Origin: RGIG3102 sp964525015
GTDB taxonomy: Bacteria > Bacillota > Clostridia > Oscillospirales > Ruminococcaceae
Direction: 5' to 3'
Assembly: GCA_964525015.1 (NCBI GenBank)
Contig: CAZGFY010000004.1
Span: 54,335 to 118,334, forward strand
Length of the DNA: 64,000 nt
Made by a program: the position numbers and the translations under genes. The notes under the pieces are model-generated. The model did not search any database, was not told the DNA's origin, and was given only the letters and a program-made list of their open reading frames with translations. Of the stretch, positions 1-7,921 are shown one piece after another; position 1 is the first letter of the stretch, and the number at the start of each line of letters is the position of its first letter.

Positions 1-458
1 TAAAATATGAAGACACTAAAAAGCTATTTGATTATGGATTTGCGAATTACTCAAGCCTTACAATTCCAAATGATTACATAGAACTTTCAGCACCAGAAAG
101 GATAAATACTGATTCTACAGGTAAATTCTTTATAGAAAAAGATAGTATTACAACTGGGGACGTTAGCCTTACAGCTGCAAATGGAACAACAATTGATAAT
201 ATTGAAATTGAATACACAAATCTTCAGCCAGACTACACCACCGAAACGGCAACAATGGATATAAATTTTAAAATCAATGATGCGATTATTGCAAGCACGA
301 TAGCAACAGGGTTAATTTCTGAAACAAGGGTTGCGGGAATTATAATAGAGCAAGATCCAAGAACCCCGATTGAAAATGTTTTTACTATGGCTATGTTTGC
401 TTTTTTAGGCTTTAGTGCAGTTGTGATTAGTGAAATGCTAATAAATAAAAGAGTTTAA
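1..458 (+). CDS. D-alanyl-D-alanine carboxypeptidase (PBP5/S11 family), C-terminal part only
   Basis: The reading frame is open from base 3 to the TAA at 456-458, so the gene starts before the window; about 151 residues are visible. The first visible residues (KYEDTKKLFDYGF) match the region that follows the catalytic domain in DacA/DacF-type penicillin-binding proteins. A beta-rich stretch resembling the PBP5-associated domain follows. The end is a hydrophobic segment (MAMFAFLGFSAVVISEML) and a short basic tail, as expected for a C-terminal membrane anchor. The family trims the terminal D-Ala from peptidoglycan stem peptides outside the membrane. The catalytic SxxK, SxN and KTG motifs lie outside the window, so activity cannot be judged. 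A terminator follows at 481-520. Confidence 0.72.
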   Translation, partial: KYEDTKKLFDYGFANYSSLTIPNDYIELSAPERINTDSTGKFFIEKDSITTGDVSLTAANGTTIDNIEIEYTNLQPDYTTETATMDINFKINDAIIASTIATGLISETRVAGIIIEQDPRTPIENVFTMAMFAFLGFSAVVISEMLINKRV

Positions 459-480
459 AATTAAATAACTATAAGTATAG

Positions 481-520
481 AAAATAGCTAAAATTAAAGT
501 GGATTTTAGCTATTTTTTTA
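481..520 (+). terminator. Intrinsic terminator after the carboxypeptidase gene
   Basis: Arms 481-494 (AAAATAGCTAAAAT) and 503-516 (ATTTTAGCTATTTT) pair perfectly around an 8-nt loop and run into a T-tract. Confidence 0.8.
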
Positions 521-621
521 TAGTTTTAATAGATATAAATAATGGATTTTATATTGAAAAGCTTAAAATAATATGATATAATTTTAAAGGTTAATTTTGG
601 AAAGCTAGGAGAATGAGGTTT

Positions 622-1335
622 ATGCTAAGAAGAAGAGGCTTATCATTTGTTGTTGCGATTATTTTATTAATATCAATGGCAGCAGGAAGTGGATTAGCGT
701 TTATATATGAAAATTTATTAGTAAACACAGCCTATGAAATATACAATAATTTAACTGAGCAAGAAGAAGGTTTAATTGGAACAGTTTCGATAAATAGCGA
801 TGTTCCGTATTTAAATAGTATAGAAGAGATTGTAAATTATGATGGCGAATTCACTATAAGATTAGAAGATGAAAGTGGATTTAGCTATACACACGGCACT
901 GGGTTTTTAGGGGATAAAACGCTTTATAAAATTAAACTTCCCTCAGGTGAAATGATATCAGCTCATATAAATACAGAAAGCATTCACTTTAATTCTGGAG
1001 AGTTTTCAAAGAAAGATATAACTCTGCCAATAGGAAGAGTGGTTTATGAAGAAATCGAAGGCTATACTCTAGAGCAATTAGAATCCCCAAATAGCGACCC
1101 ACTTTCAAGGACTGATTTTTACATAGATATGTACGGCAACACAAATATGAGTGAAAGCTATTTTAAACAAATGTCAACTTCGATTGTAACACTAGTTGGT
1201 GCTGCGATTATGTTTTTAATTATAAGGCATATCGGCATTTATTTAGGAATATACCCTGCAATTATTCTAACTAAAAAACAAAAATCTAGAATACAAAATG
1301 AAAAAGAAGAAGAGCAAAAATCAGATTGGGACTAA
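622..1335 (+). CDS. Predicted two-pass membrane protein with a large external domain, unknown function
   Basis: I do not recognise this 237-residue protein. An N-terminal hydrophobic helix follows a run of basic residues (MLRRRGLSFVVAIILL). About 130 mostly polar residues follow, then a second long hydrophobic stretch (about residues 187-215) and a very charged C-terminus rich in Lys and Glu. This suggests an extracytoplasmic middle domain between two membrane anchors. I chose ATG 622 because AGGAG at 607-611 is 10 nt before it. The upstream ATG at 613 is only one base from that AGGAG and is unlikely to be used. The next gene is 56 nt downstream, also a small membrane protein, and may be co-transcribed. 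Confidence 0.6.
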   Translation: MLRRRGLSFVVAIILLISMAAGSGLAFIYENLLVNTAYEIYNNLTEQEEGLIGTVSINSDVPYLNSIEEIVNYDGEFTIRLEDESGFSYTHGTGFLGDKTLYKIKLPSGEMISAHINTESIHFNSGEFSKKDITLPIGRVVYEEIEGYTLEQLESPNSDPLSRTDFYIDMYGNTNMSESYFKQMSTSIVTLVGAAIMFLIIRHIGIYLGIYPAIILTKKQKSRIQNEKEEEQKSDWD

Positions 1336-1391
1336 AAATTAAAAGCAAAAGCTTTTGATATATATAATAAAAAAATAGGAGAGATTTAATT

Positions 1392-1934
1392 ATGAAATTG
1401 GAAAAATTTAATTTTGGATTTGTAGCAGCGACTGTTGGTATTGGAATTGCAGTTATGGTGTTAAGCCTTGTTTTTAATTCTATGGCATTCGCACCACTTA
1501 TGTTTCTTGGGGGACTTATTTTTATAATAATAGCACCAGGGCTTTTTTACAGCATTAAAAGAAAGAAAATCGCAGAAGAACTAAAGGCAAAAGGGTTTAA
1601 TGTAAACTACACATTTACAGGAAGAAGCTTAATGTTTTATATGGATTATCAAAACAAACAAATGGCATTCTTTTATAAAATGAACCCAACAAAAGTTCAA
1701 ATCTTCCCTTTAAGCGAAGCTAAAAATCCAAGAGTAAACGATTTTAAACAAGGTAAAGGCTTTATGGAAGGCTCAAGCTTTGTTGCTTTAGAATTTGATG
1801 TTTTTGGAAAAAGACAAAGAATTTACACATTCACTTCAAACAAACGTTTTGCAATGAACAGCCCTCAAATCTTAGACGGTATCTCAAAAGCAGACTTTAT
1901 GTGTGAACAAATTTTAAAAACAACTGCAAATTAA
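1392..1934 (+). CDS. Small membrane protein with two N-terminal helices and a soluble C-terminal domain, unknown function
   Basis: This 180-residue protein is not recognised. Two adjacent hydrophobic helices (about residues 8-30 and 33-53, including GGLIFIIIAPGLFY) form a hairpin. They are followed by a basic loop (KRKK) and about 120 soluble residues that are probably cytoplasmic. A strong ATAGGAGAG ribosome binding site precedes ATG 1392. It may share a transcript with the membrane protein upstream. The structured element at 1945-2353 begins 10 nt after its stop codon. Confidence 0.6.
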   Translation: MKLEKFNFGFVAATVGIGIAVMVLSLVFNSMAFAPLMFLGGLIFIIIAPGLFYSIKRKKIAEELKAKGFNVNYTFTGRSLMFYMDYQNKQMAFFYKMNPTKVQIFPLSEAKNPRVNDFKQGKGFMEGSSFVALEFDVFGKRQRIYTFTSNKRFAMNSPQILDGISKADFMCEQILKTTAN

Positions 1935-1944
1935 TTAAAAAACA

Positions 1945-2353
1945 AAAAACGCCAGCTTTAATACAGATATCAATAAAGAATAAATGTCGATTGTTTTTTG
2001 AAAACCAGCAGTTTAGCGTATAAAATAAAGATGTGCTACTTGCTTATTGTTTACAATCGTTTAGCGAACTGGTGCTTTTTGAAAAAAAGCAAAGCTGGGA
2101 ATTCGCAAAGCGAAGGTGTAAAAGCTTAAGTGAGCGGATGTCTAAGTAACGCCTTTCCCCATTTCTTCACAGAAGAAATTCGGCGATGCGTGAAAAGAGC
2201 GGTGGCTTTGTTTAACTTTCGACATTAAAAGAAAAATGAACTTAAAAAAATCGAAGATTTTTTATAACAATCAAGGAATGGCGAAAGCCATTCCTTGCAG
2301 TTTTTAGTTGAATTAAAGTTTATTTGAGAGTATCTACCTTAGCTGGTGTTTTT
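1945..2353. other. Non-coding structured element closed by complementary ends (ncRNA or MITE candidate)
   Basis: This 409-nt intergenic stretch has no convincing ORF. Its ends are complementary: AAAAACGCCAGCT (1945-1957) pairs with AGCTGGTGTTTTT (2341-2353) over 13 positions with one G-T(U) pair. The similarity of the ends continues loosely inward for about 20 nt. Nested pairings include AATGTCGA near 1983 with TCGACATT near 2220, CCAGCTTT (1952-1959) with AAAGCTGG near 2091, hairpin TTCGC-AAA-GCGAA at 2102-2114, hairpin ATTTCTTC-ACA-GAAGAAAT at 2161-2179, and an AAAAAATC/GATTTTTT hairpin near 2246. It could be a large structured RNA or a transposon-derived MITE. No target-site duplication was obvious, and I could not match it to tmRNA, RNase P or a known riboswitch. 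Confidence 0.45.
2272..2305 (+). terminator. GAAA-tetraloop hairpin with T-tract
   Basis: A perfect 11-bp stem, CAAGGAATGGC (2272-2282) with GCCATTCCTTG (2287-2297), is capped by a GAAA tetraloop and followed by CAGTTTTT. It would end transcripts coming through the structured element, before the zinc-ribbon gene at 2374. Confidence 0.7.
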
Positions 2354-2373
2354 GATATAGAAAGGTATTAAAA

Positions 2374-2724
2374 ATGGGATTACTAGATAAAATATTAAAA
2401 AAAATGGGGCCTACTTGGTGTAAAAAATGCAAACATGAAACAGATCTTATCGCAAAGCAATTATACTATATCCCAAAAACGGTTAGCTCAACTATGCCAG
2501 CGGGAGAAGATTATCAATTCTTTTTAGATAATGCTATTCCAATTCAATCAAAAAAACAAATACCAACAAGCTTTTGTGGGGCAGGACTTAAAAGATATAG
2601 ATGCCCAACTTGTGGAATGAAAAGAGATTTTATCGAAGTGTTTGTGCCAGTGAGAGATCAAGAGAGATTTATGGCAGGATATCATTTTTTAAATGGTGAA
2701 CTTGATTCGATAGAGATTTTATAA
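2374..2724 (+). CDS. Small zinc-ribbon protein, unknown function
   Basis: This 116-residue soluble protein has two cysteine pairs, CKKC near residue 16 and CPTC near residue 77, spaced as in a zinc ribbon. A short amphipathic N-terminus (MGLLDKILKKMG) could contact membrane or a partner. An additional Cys (FCGAG) lies 10 residues before the second pair. The residues between the pairs are not recognisable as a named domain. AGAAAGGT sits upstream of ATG 2374. It lies between the non-coding element and the GT-C-like gene, with no operon partner evident. Confidence 0.6.
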   Translation: MGLLDKILKKMGPTWCKKCKHETDLIAKQLYYIPKTVSSTMPAGEDYQFFLDNAIPIQSKKQIPTSFCGAGLKRYRCPTCGMKRDFIEVFVPVRDQERFMAGYHFLNGELDSIEIL

Positions 2725-2793
2725 TATAATTATAAAATATGGATTTTAATATATAATTAAAATAAGAATTTGCAGAAAGAATAGGTTGTAGTG

Positions 2794-4461
2794 ATGGGAA
2801 AAATAAAGAGTGTGTTTAATTTTATAGAGCATAAACTAAATCGAAACACAGTGATTATAATATTCGCACTAGCTTTAATTTTTCGTTTAATGCTAACGTG
2901 TGGACTACAAGTTTATTTTATTCCCGACACAACATATGATGATATAATGCAAATAAGCAAAACGCTTAGTATTTTAAATGGCGAATGGCTAGGAGAATAC
3001 GGGCCGTTAACCTTGGTTAAAGGGGTTGGGTATCCGCTTTTAACTGCTATTTTCTCCTTTTTAAATCTGCCATATATCCTAGCGTGGCACTCAGTTTATA
3101 TAATTGCAACCCTTGTTTTTATATATGCGATATTTCCAAAAGTGAAAACAAAGATTTCTTTAATTATTATATATTTATTTGTTTTATTTAATCCAATTGC
3201 TTTTACAATTGGAACAAATAAATTTTATAGGGACACAGCATACTATTCCCTTGCTTTTTTATCGATAAGCTTATTTTTATGTTTTTTAACAAGAAATGAA
3301 AATAAAATCTACTCCTTTTTTGCAGGATTTAGCCTAGCGCTTGCAATAATCACAAGAGAAGATTCTCATTTTATAATAATTTATGTAGTTGCAGTTATAA
3401 TCTCTGCTTTTATAGTAAATTTTATAAATAAAAAAGGATTTAAAGGTCTGGTAGTTAAAATAGCCTTAGTTTTAGCTGGGTATATAATTGTTATACTGCC
3501 AATTAGCTATATAAATTATAGCTATTATAAAACATATGATTTAGATGAATATTCCACTTCAAGCTTTGCCGATGCATATGGTGCACTTAGCCGATTAGAT
3601 GGCGGCCTTTCTGATTCAGGGATAACAATTCCATATGAAGAAAGAATGAAACTATATGAAAATAGCCCAGCTTTTAATGAGCTTTATCCACTGCTAGATG
3701 CACAAGATGCACAGTTTTCCACTTGGAAGGAAATTCACGGCGAATATCGCACAGGGTATTTTAGTTTTGTTTTAAGAGATGCAGTAGCAGCTTTAGGATA
3801 TTATTCTTCAGCGCAGGCATCGAATGAATATTTCACTCGCCTAGCAAATGAAGTAAACACTTATTGTGATAGCTTAGATTATCCTGTTGGAAATGAGCGA
3901 AGTGGCGTTCACGCAAGATTTTATTTTGAGGATTTTGGTAATATTGCGAATTCATTTATAAAAGGTGTTCTCTCAACTTCAAAATTTGAAGGTGTATCCT
4001 GCCTTCCTATTCCAGCCGATGCTGATGATACCTATTTAAAAATATTTGAAGATGCCACACACTCAACTATTGCAGCAGATAGATATATGGAAAACGGAGA
4101 AATAGTAGCTAATTATTCTCTGCAAGGTTTTAATTTATGGATGCAAAGAGCAATAAGAGTTATAATTATAATCTATCAATTGATTTTCCCTTTGCTTATG
4201 ATTTTAGCGTTTATACTATGGCTTTTAGATAGCTTAAAAGTTATATTAAAAAAGAAAACTCAAAGTGAAGTTATCTGCTGGCTATCAATTAGCAGTATTC
4301 TAGGGGCATATATTGCAAGAATGGTTATGCTTGCTTTTGTAGATGCAACAACTTTTGGAACAGTAAATAATCCAACGTATCAAGCGGCATCTTATGTTTT
4401 AATAGTTGCGTTTGTAATTTGGCAGATAATGAAGAGCGTTGAAGAAAATTTAATTAAATAA
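2794..4461 (+). CDS. Polytopic membrane protein, GT-C-type glycosyltransferase-like
   Basis: This 555-residue protein has about ten or more hydrophobic helices and a long polar segment (roughly residues 235-435) before the last helices. The layout resembles GT-C mannosyl/arabinosyltransferases that use polyprenyl-phosphate sugars outside the membrane. An acidic motif in the first loop after helix 1 (PDTTYDD) is where GT-C enzymes place catalytic carboxylates. The assignment rests on topology and that motif only. ATG 2794 is preferred to GTG 2791 because of its spacing to AGG at 2783-2785. The gene stands alone; its stop codon runs directly into hairpin repeat copy 1. Confidence 0.5.
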   Translation: MGKIKSVFNFIEHKLNRNTVIIIFALALIFRLMLTCGLQVYFIPDTTYDDIMQISKTLSILNGEWLGEYGPLTLVKGVGYPLLTAIFSFLNLPYILAWHSVYIIATLVFIYAIFPKVKTKISLIIIYLFVLFNPIAFTIGTNKFYRDTAYYSLAFLSISLFLCFLTRNENKIYSFFAGFSLALAIITREDSHFIIIYVVAVIISAFIVNFINKKGFKGLVVKIALVLAGYIIVILPISYINYSYYKTYDLDEYSTSSFADAYGALSRLDGGLSDSGITIPYEERMKLYENSPAFNELYPLLDAQDAQFSTWKEIHGEYRTGYFSFVLRDAVAALGYYSSAQASNEYFTRLANEVNTYCDSLDYPVGNERSGVHARFYFEDFGNIANSFIKGVLSTSKFEGVSCLPIPADADDTYLKIFEDATHSTIAADRYMENGEIVANYSLQGFNLWMQRAIRVIIIIYQLIFPLLMILAFILWLLDSLKVILKKKTQSEVICWLSISSILGAYIARMVMLAFVDATTFGTVNNPTYQAASYVLIVAFVIWQIMKSVEENLIK

Positions 4462-4526
4462 TCTACATTATTGTAGTTTTCAGTGTTTGGCTTGCCAAAC
4501 GGCATGCTTTTCACTTTGCACGCAAG
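4462..4526 (+). repeat. Dispersed multi-hairpin repeat, copy 1
   Basis: Consensus order is a CTACA/TGTAG hairpin, a TTTTCAGT linker, a GTTTGG/CCAAAC hairpin, then a GCGTGCA/TGCACGC hairpin. Here the first stem is 4463-4476 and the second is 4485-4500 with a CTTG loop. The third stem is degenerate (GGCATGC against GCACGC). The copy begins at the stop codon of the preceding gene. Other copies are at 34584-34653, 63634-63703 and 63852-63919. Confidence 0.8.
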
Positions 4527-4535
4527 AAAATATAA

Positions 4536-4575
4536 AAAAGAACGATTTTTCTAAAATTTGAAAAATCGTTCTTTT
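4536..4575. terminator. Bidirectional intrinsic terminator between convergent genes
   Basis: AAAAGAACGATTTTT (4536-4550) and AAAAATCGTTCTTTT (4561-4575) pair perfectly and have T-rich flanks in both directions. It separates the plus-strand GT-C-like gene from the minus-strand kinase. Confidence 0.8.
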
Positions 4576-4591
4576 AATTATAAAAATATAA

Positions 4592-5617
4592 TTATCTATT
4601 CATTTCGCTTTTTGGTCCATCTGATGAATGGTCTTTTATAATATTTTCAACTTCATTTAAATCACTAACTGGTAAATCTCCAGGGACCGTATTTTTTAAA
4701 GATGAAGTTGCGTTTCCAAAAATCATTGCTTGTTTTGGGTCGTTGTATTTTAAAATTCCATATAGAGCTCCGGCCACATAAGCATCCCCACTACCTATTC
4801 TATCGATAACATCAATATCCTCGTATGGCTTTTCGGTGTAGTGAGTGTCGGTTTTTGCGTGGTAGACAATAGATGTGAAATTATGCTTTCTTGGGCTGAT
4901 AACTTCCCTTTGAGTTGTTGCTACTATGTCTACGCCGTATTCCCTGCAAAAAGATTTTTGAATATCAGCAATGCTTCCCTCTTTTTTAAACATACGTCGG
5001 CAGGTTTCCTCACTTATAAAAAGGATATCTATATACGGCAAGATTTTTTCAATAGTTTCTCTCGCTTTTTCTTCCGTCCATAAATTTGCCCTAAAATTCA
5101 CATCAAAAGAAATTCTAGCGCCACCCTCTTTAAATCTTTTAACAAGTTCAATTGCACTATTTCTAGTATGCTCACTTAAAGCAAGAGTTATCCCGCTAAG
5201 GTGAAAAATTTTTGTTCTTGAATAAACAGTTGGCATTATTTTATCTATATCAACATTATTAAATGAGCTATTTTGCCTATCATAAATGATTTTAGGCTTT
5301 CTTGGAGCTGCCCCCATCTCATAATAATATGAGCCAAGTCGAGCGTCTTTTGAGTCGTCGTATTGAAGGCAATCATCCGAAACACCACTAAAGCGAATAC
5401 GGTTTTTCATAAAAATCCCTAAATCATTTTTGGGCACCATACTAATAATACCAGTACGCATACCAAGCAGCGCAACTCCACCAGCAACGTTTAATTCAGC
5501 GCCACCTGCCCTGATTTCATAATTATCACTATCAGTAAAACGAAAATGTCTTGGTGGTGAAAGCCTTAGCATAACTTCACCAAAGCCAACTAAATCAAAT
5601 TTGGTTTTGTCTATCAT
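4592..5617 (-). CDS. kdgK: PfkB-family sugar kinase, probable 2-keto-3-deoxygluconate kinase (paralogue 1)
   Basis: Ribokinase/PfkB fold, 341 residues. The N-terminal VGFGEVMLRL start and the RAGGAELNVAGGVALLGM segment are typical of KDG kinases. The ATP/anion-hole motif DRIGSGDAY has the catalytic base Asp278. The enzyme phosphorylates 2-keto-3-deoxygluconate to KDPG, the step before Eda. A second, more divergent kinase lies at 14829-15926 next to eda, so one of the two may act on another sugar acid. The operator ACTTGTATACCAGT at 5660-5673 lies 42 bp upstream of the start, so it probably belongs to the uronate regulon although it is transcribed alone. GGGATG just upstream of the start codon serves as ribosome binding site. 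Confidence 0.75.
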   Translation of the reverse strand: MIDKTKFDLVGFGEVMLRLSPPRHFRFTDSDNYEIRAGGAELNVAGGVALLGMRTGIISMVPKNDLGIFMKNRIRFSGVSDDCLQYDDSKDARLGSYYYEMGAAPRKPKIIYDRQNSSFNNVDIDKIMPTVYSRTKIFHLSGITLALSEHTRNSAIELVKRFKEGGARISFDVNFRANLWTEEKARETIEKILPYIDILFISEETCRRMFKKEGSIADIQKSFCREYGVDIVATTQREVISPRKHNFTSIVYHAKTDTHYTEKPYEDIDVIDRIGSGDAYVAGALYGILKYNDPKQAMIFGNATSSLKNTVPGDLPVSDLNEVENIIKDHSSDGPKSEMNR

Positions 5618-5659
5618 AAAAATTCATCCCTTTCTATTATACGAAAACAACATTGGACA

Positions 5660-5673
5660 ACTTGTATACCAGT
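5660..5673 (-). promoter_or_regulatory. GntR-type operator upstream of kdgK paralogue 1
   Basis: ACTTGTATACCAGT matches the CTTGTATACAAG palindrome found at the other uronate promoters, with a weaker right half-site. On the minus strand a TATTATAA box lies just upstream and a TATAAT downstream, so the site sits within the promoter or early leader. Confidence 0.65.
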
Positions 5674-5737
5674 TATAATAGCACAAACAAAACTAAAATT
5701 AAAGAGATATTATGTAAAATTGTTAATTTTTTATCTT

Positions 5738-6955
5738 TTACACTAATTTTTTTGAAATTCTTGTTAATATTACACTAATTGGAATTAAAAATACCCCTGA
5801 AAAAATTAGAATATATGGAATAAAGCTAGTTTGTATTCCAAATAAATACCCATATCCAGCCTGCCCCATAGGCTCAAAAAAGCCAGAAATAATCATTGTG
5901 ATAGCCAAAACTTTGCCAACTAATAAGTGTGGTGTGTTAAATTGCAAAAAGGAATTTTTTAATATATATGTGGCACTAGTGAAGATAGTTAGCATTAAAA
6001 TAACAAGGCAAAGTAGTATAAAAGCTGTAAAACTGTTTTTTATAAGCAAAACTGCACCCATACAAATTATTAATACGCTAGAAAATAGATACATAATCCC
6101 ACTGTGATTATATTTAATTTTATGCGAAAAATTAAAAAGGATTATTCCAGCAAAAAAACTCCCAAGCCCAACAAATCCACTAGCTACTCCATAATACTCT
6201 GACGGCAATAATAAATACATATTAATTATAACAGGAAGCCCAACGGCGATAATTGAAGCAATTGCAGAATTTATAATAGAAGAAAATGCTAAAAAGCGAA
6301 AAACAGCCTTATTATTAATTAGATAATTAAAAGAAGCCTTTAAATCAGTTTTTTCGGATTTATTTACAATTATATCTTTAGGTTTTTCTATTTTGATAAA
6401 AATTTCTATTATCGCAGATAGAATAAAAAGAAAGGCTGCAATTAATAAAATTTGATTAATTTTTAAAATGCTGTATAAAATGCCAGCTAAAATTGGCGCA
6501 ATAATAGAAGAAATAGAGTTCACTTGTGATGAAATTGAATTCGCCCTTGTTATATCTTCTTTTCTTACTATATATATTAAAGCCGATAAAACTGCTGGCG
6601 AATAAGCTGCCCCTATCCCAGATAAAGTTAATTTTGCAAAAACAATTAAAGATAAACTGACACTGCCGTTTATATAAAAGGATAAAGAAAGTGCTAAAAT
6701 AGTTATCCCTGCTAAAACATCTAATATTATCATAATATTTCGCTGATTATATTTATCTGCAATAGCTCCCCCAACAGGCGCAAAAATCGCCCAAGGCAAA
6801 ACGCAAACAGCCGTAACAATTCCAAAAGTTTCACTAGAACCGGTTAATTCTAAAATATATAAACTCAAAGAAAAATTAATAAGCGAATTCACCACGATTG
6901 AAATTATCTTGCCTATAATAATCAGTATAAAATTTTTATTAAATAATTTTTCCAT
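5738..6955 (-). CDS. MFS transporter, drug-efflux-like
   Basis: This 405-residue protein has about twelve hydrophobic helices. The loop between helices 2 and 3 reads PVGGAIADKYNQRNIMI, a standard major facilitator signature (G-x-x-x-D-x-x-x-R-R/N). The overall pattern resembles macrolide/multidrug exporters of the MFS_3 type. I start it at ATG 6955 (MEKLFNKNF), which has AAAGGGAA about 10 nt upstream. A longer frame reaches 7024 but adds polar residues and no ribosome binding site. It is divergent from a TetR-type gene at 7093, with a perfect 18-bp palindrome between them. This is the usual arrangement of an efflux pump controlled by its own repressor. The substrate is unknown. Confidence 0.75.
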   Translation of the reverse strand: MEKLFNKNFILIIIGKIISIVVNSLINFSLSLYILELTGSSETFGIVTAVCVLPWAIFAPVGGAIADKYNQRNIMIILDVLAGITILALSLSFYINGSVSLSLIVFAKLTLSGIGAAYSPAVLSALIYIVRKEDITRANSISSQVNSISSIIAPILAGILYSILKINQILLIAAFLFILSAIIEIFIKIEKPKDIIVNKSEKTDLKASFNYLINNKAVFRFLAFSSIINSAIASIIAVGLPVIINMYLLLPSEYYGVASGFVGLGSFFAGIILFNFSHKIKYNHSGIMYLFSSVLIICMGAVLLIKNSFTAFILLCLVILMLTIFTSATYILKNSFLQFNTPHLLVGKVLAITMIISGFFEPMGQAGYGYLFGIQTSFIPYILIFSGVFLIPISVILTRISKKLV

Positions 6956-7035
6956 TAACTTAATATTCCCTTTCTTATTTATAATTGAAGTATAATTATA
7001 AAAATGATATAATACAATAGTCAAAAACTATACAT

Positions 7036-7053
7036 ATGATAATTAATTATCAT
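7036..7053. promoter_or_regulatory. Perfect 18-bp palindrome, probable TetR operator
   Basis: ATGATAATTAATTATCAT lies between the divergent MFS pump and TetR-type regulator genes, 40 bp before the regulator start. Its position and symmetry fit an operator bound by the regulator dimer. Confidence 0.6.
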
Positions 7054-7092
7054 TTGATTATAAATTGATTATAAAGGCAGGGGGAAAGAAAT

Positions 7093-7632
7093 ATGGATAT
7101 TAGAAAAATAAAAACCAAAAGAGCGATAAGAGAAGAGTTTTTAAAATTATTAAAATCAAAGCCGATTGAAGAAATAACAGTGACCGAGCTTTCAAAAAAT
7201 GCAGAAATCGGAAGAATGACCTTTTATCTTCATTATAATGATATATATGATTTACATAAAAGCATGGAAGAAGAATTTTTGCAAGAACTGCAAAACATAT
7301 TCAAAAATAAAGAAATAGATAAAGAAGGCTCTATTAAAAATCGAATTAGTGCTATGGTAGACTACCTATATAATAATAAAGAAGAGTTTCGATTGATATT
7401 TACTAGAAATAAAGCTATTGATAAGATTGCTATTTATTCAACTGAAATTTTCATAGAAGAATTTTATAAAGATAATAATGGCGATTATGCAAAAATAGAC
7501 GTGGGCTTTATAGCCTTTGGGGTAACAGGCATAATGGCATATTGGTTAGAAGAAGATATGGGAATTAAAAAAGAAGATTTTGAAAGAATGTTATTGCAGG
7601 TTATAAGCAAATTTATGCAGATAGAATTTTAA
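7093..7632 (+). CDS. TetR/AcrR-family transcriptional regulator
   Basis: This 179-residue protein has an N-terminal helix-turn-helix (about residues 10-55: RAIREEFLKLL, EEITVTELSKNAEIGRMTFYLHY) with the typical TetR recognition-helix end TFYLHY. A helical ligand/dimer domain follows, resembling the TetR_C_8 type found in Bacillota. It probably represses the divergent MFS pump gene and itself through the palindrome at 7036-7053. The inducer is unknown. AGGGGGAAAG precedes the ATG. Confidence 0.8.
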   Translation: MDIRKIKTKRAIREEFLKLLKSKPIEEITVTELSKNAEIGRMTFYLHYNDIYDLHKSMEEEFLQELQNIFKNKEIDKEGSIKNRISAMVDYLYNNKEEFRLIFTRNKAIDKIAIYSTEIFIEEFYKDNNGDYAKIDVGFIAFGVTGIMAYWLEEDMGIKKEDFERMLLQVISKFMQIEF

Positions 7633-7654
7633 AAAGGTAATTTATTTCACTTCG

Positions 7655-7664
7655 TGTATACATC
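7655..7664 (+). promoter_or_regulatory. Distal TGTATACATC site upstream of symporter 1
   Basis: The core TGTATACA of the GntR operator recurs 177 bp upstream of the promoter-proximal operator. The second symporter has the same TGTATACATC 176 bp upstream of its own operator (9567-9576). Confidence 0.4.
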
Positions 7665-7765
7665 ACGCATTTCACAAACTAAACTCATATTTACCAAATA
7701 ATACATCAAATTTCATTTGTTTTATATTTTTAATGATGTTAAATGTGTAAACTTTTTGTTCGTTT

Positions 7766-7859
7766 TGCACAATTGCAATGTATTTATTTCTGTTAAACAA
7801 ACGAAATATACGTAAAAACCCATTTTTGTATTGTATACAGGAAAAAACTGTGCTATACT
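7766..7859 (+). promoter_or_regulatory. Symporter 1 promoter with overlapping GntR operator and upstream elements
   Basis: The -35 TTGTAT (7831-7836) and -10 TATACT (7854-7859) are separated by 17 bp. The operator TATTGTATACAGGA (7829-7842) covers the -35. CAAACGAAA (7798-7806) lies exactly 33 bp and TGCACAAT (7766-7773) exactly 65 bp upstream of the -35. The same layout recurs at 9677-9770 and 17614-17708. Confidence 0.75.
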
Positions 7860-7921
7860 CAAATTGTTCACAAATCGTTTAAACGTTAAAAATATTTTTT
7901 TAAAAGCAAAGGAGAGTTATT

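Noticed and set aside
1945..2353. tmRNA, RNase P RNA, T-box or a known riboswitch
   Set aside because: None of the hallmark sequences (tag ORF, P4-type core, T-box sequence, aptamer cores) could be found by eye.
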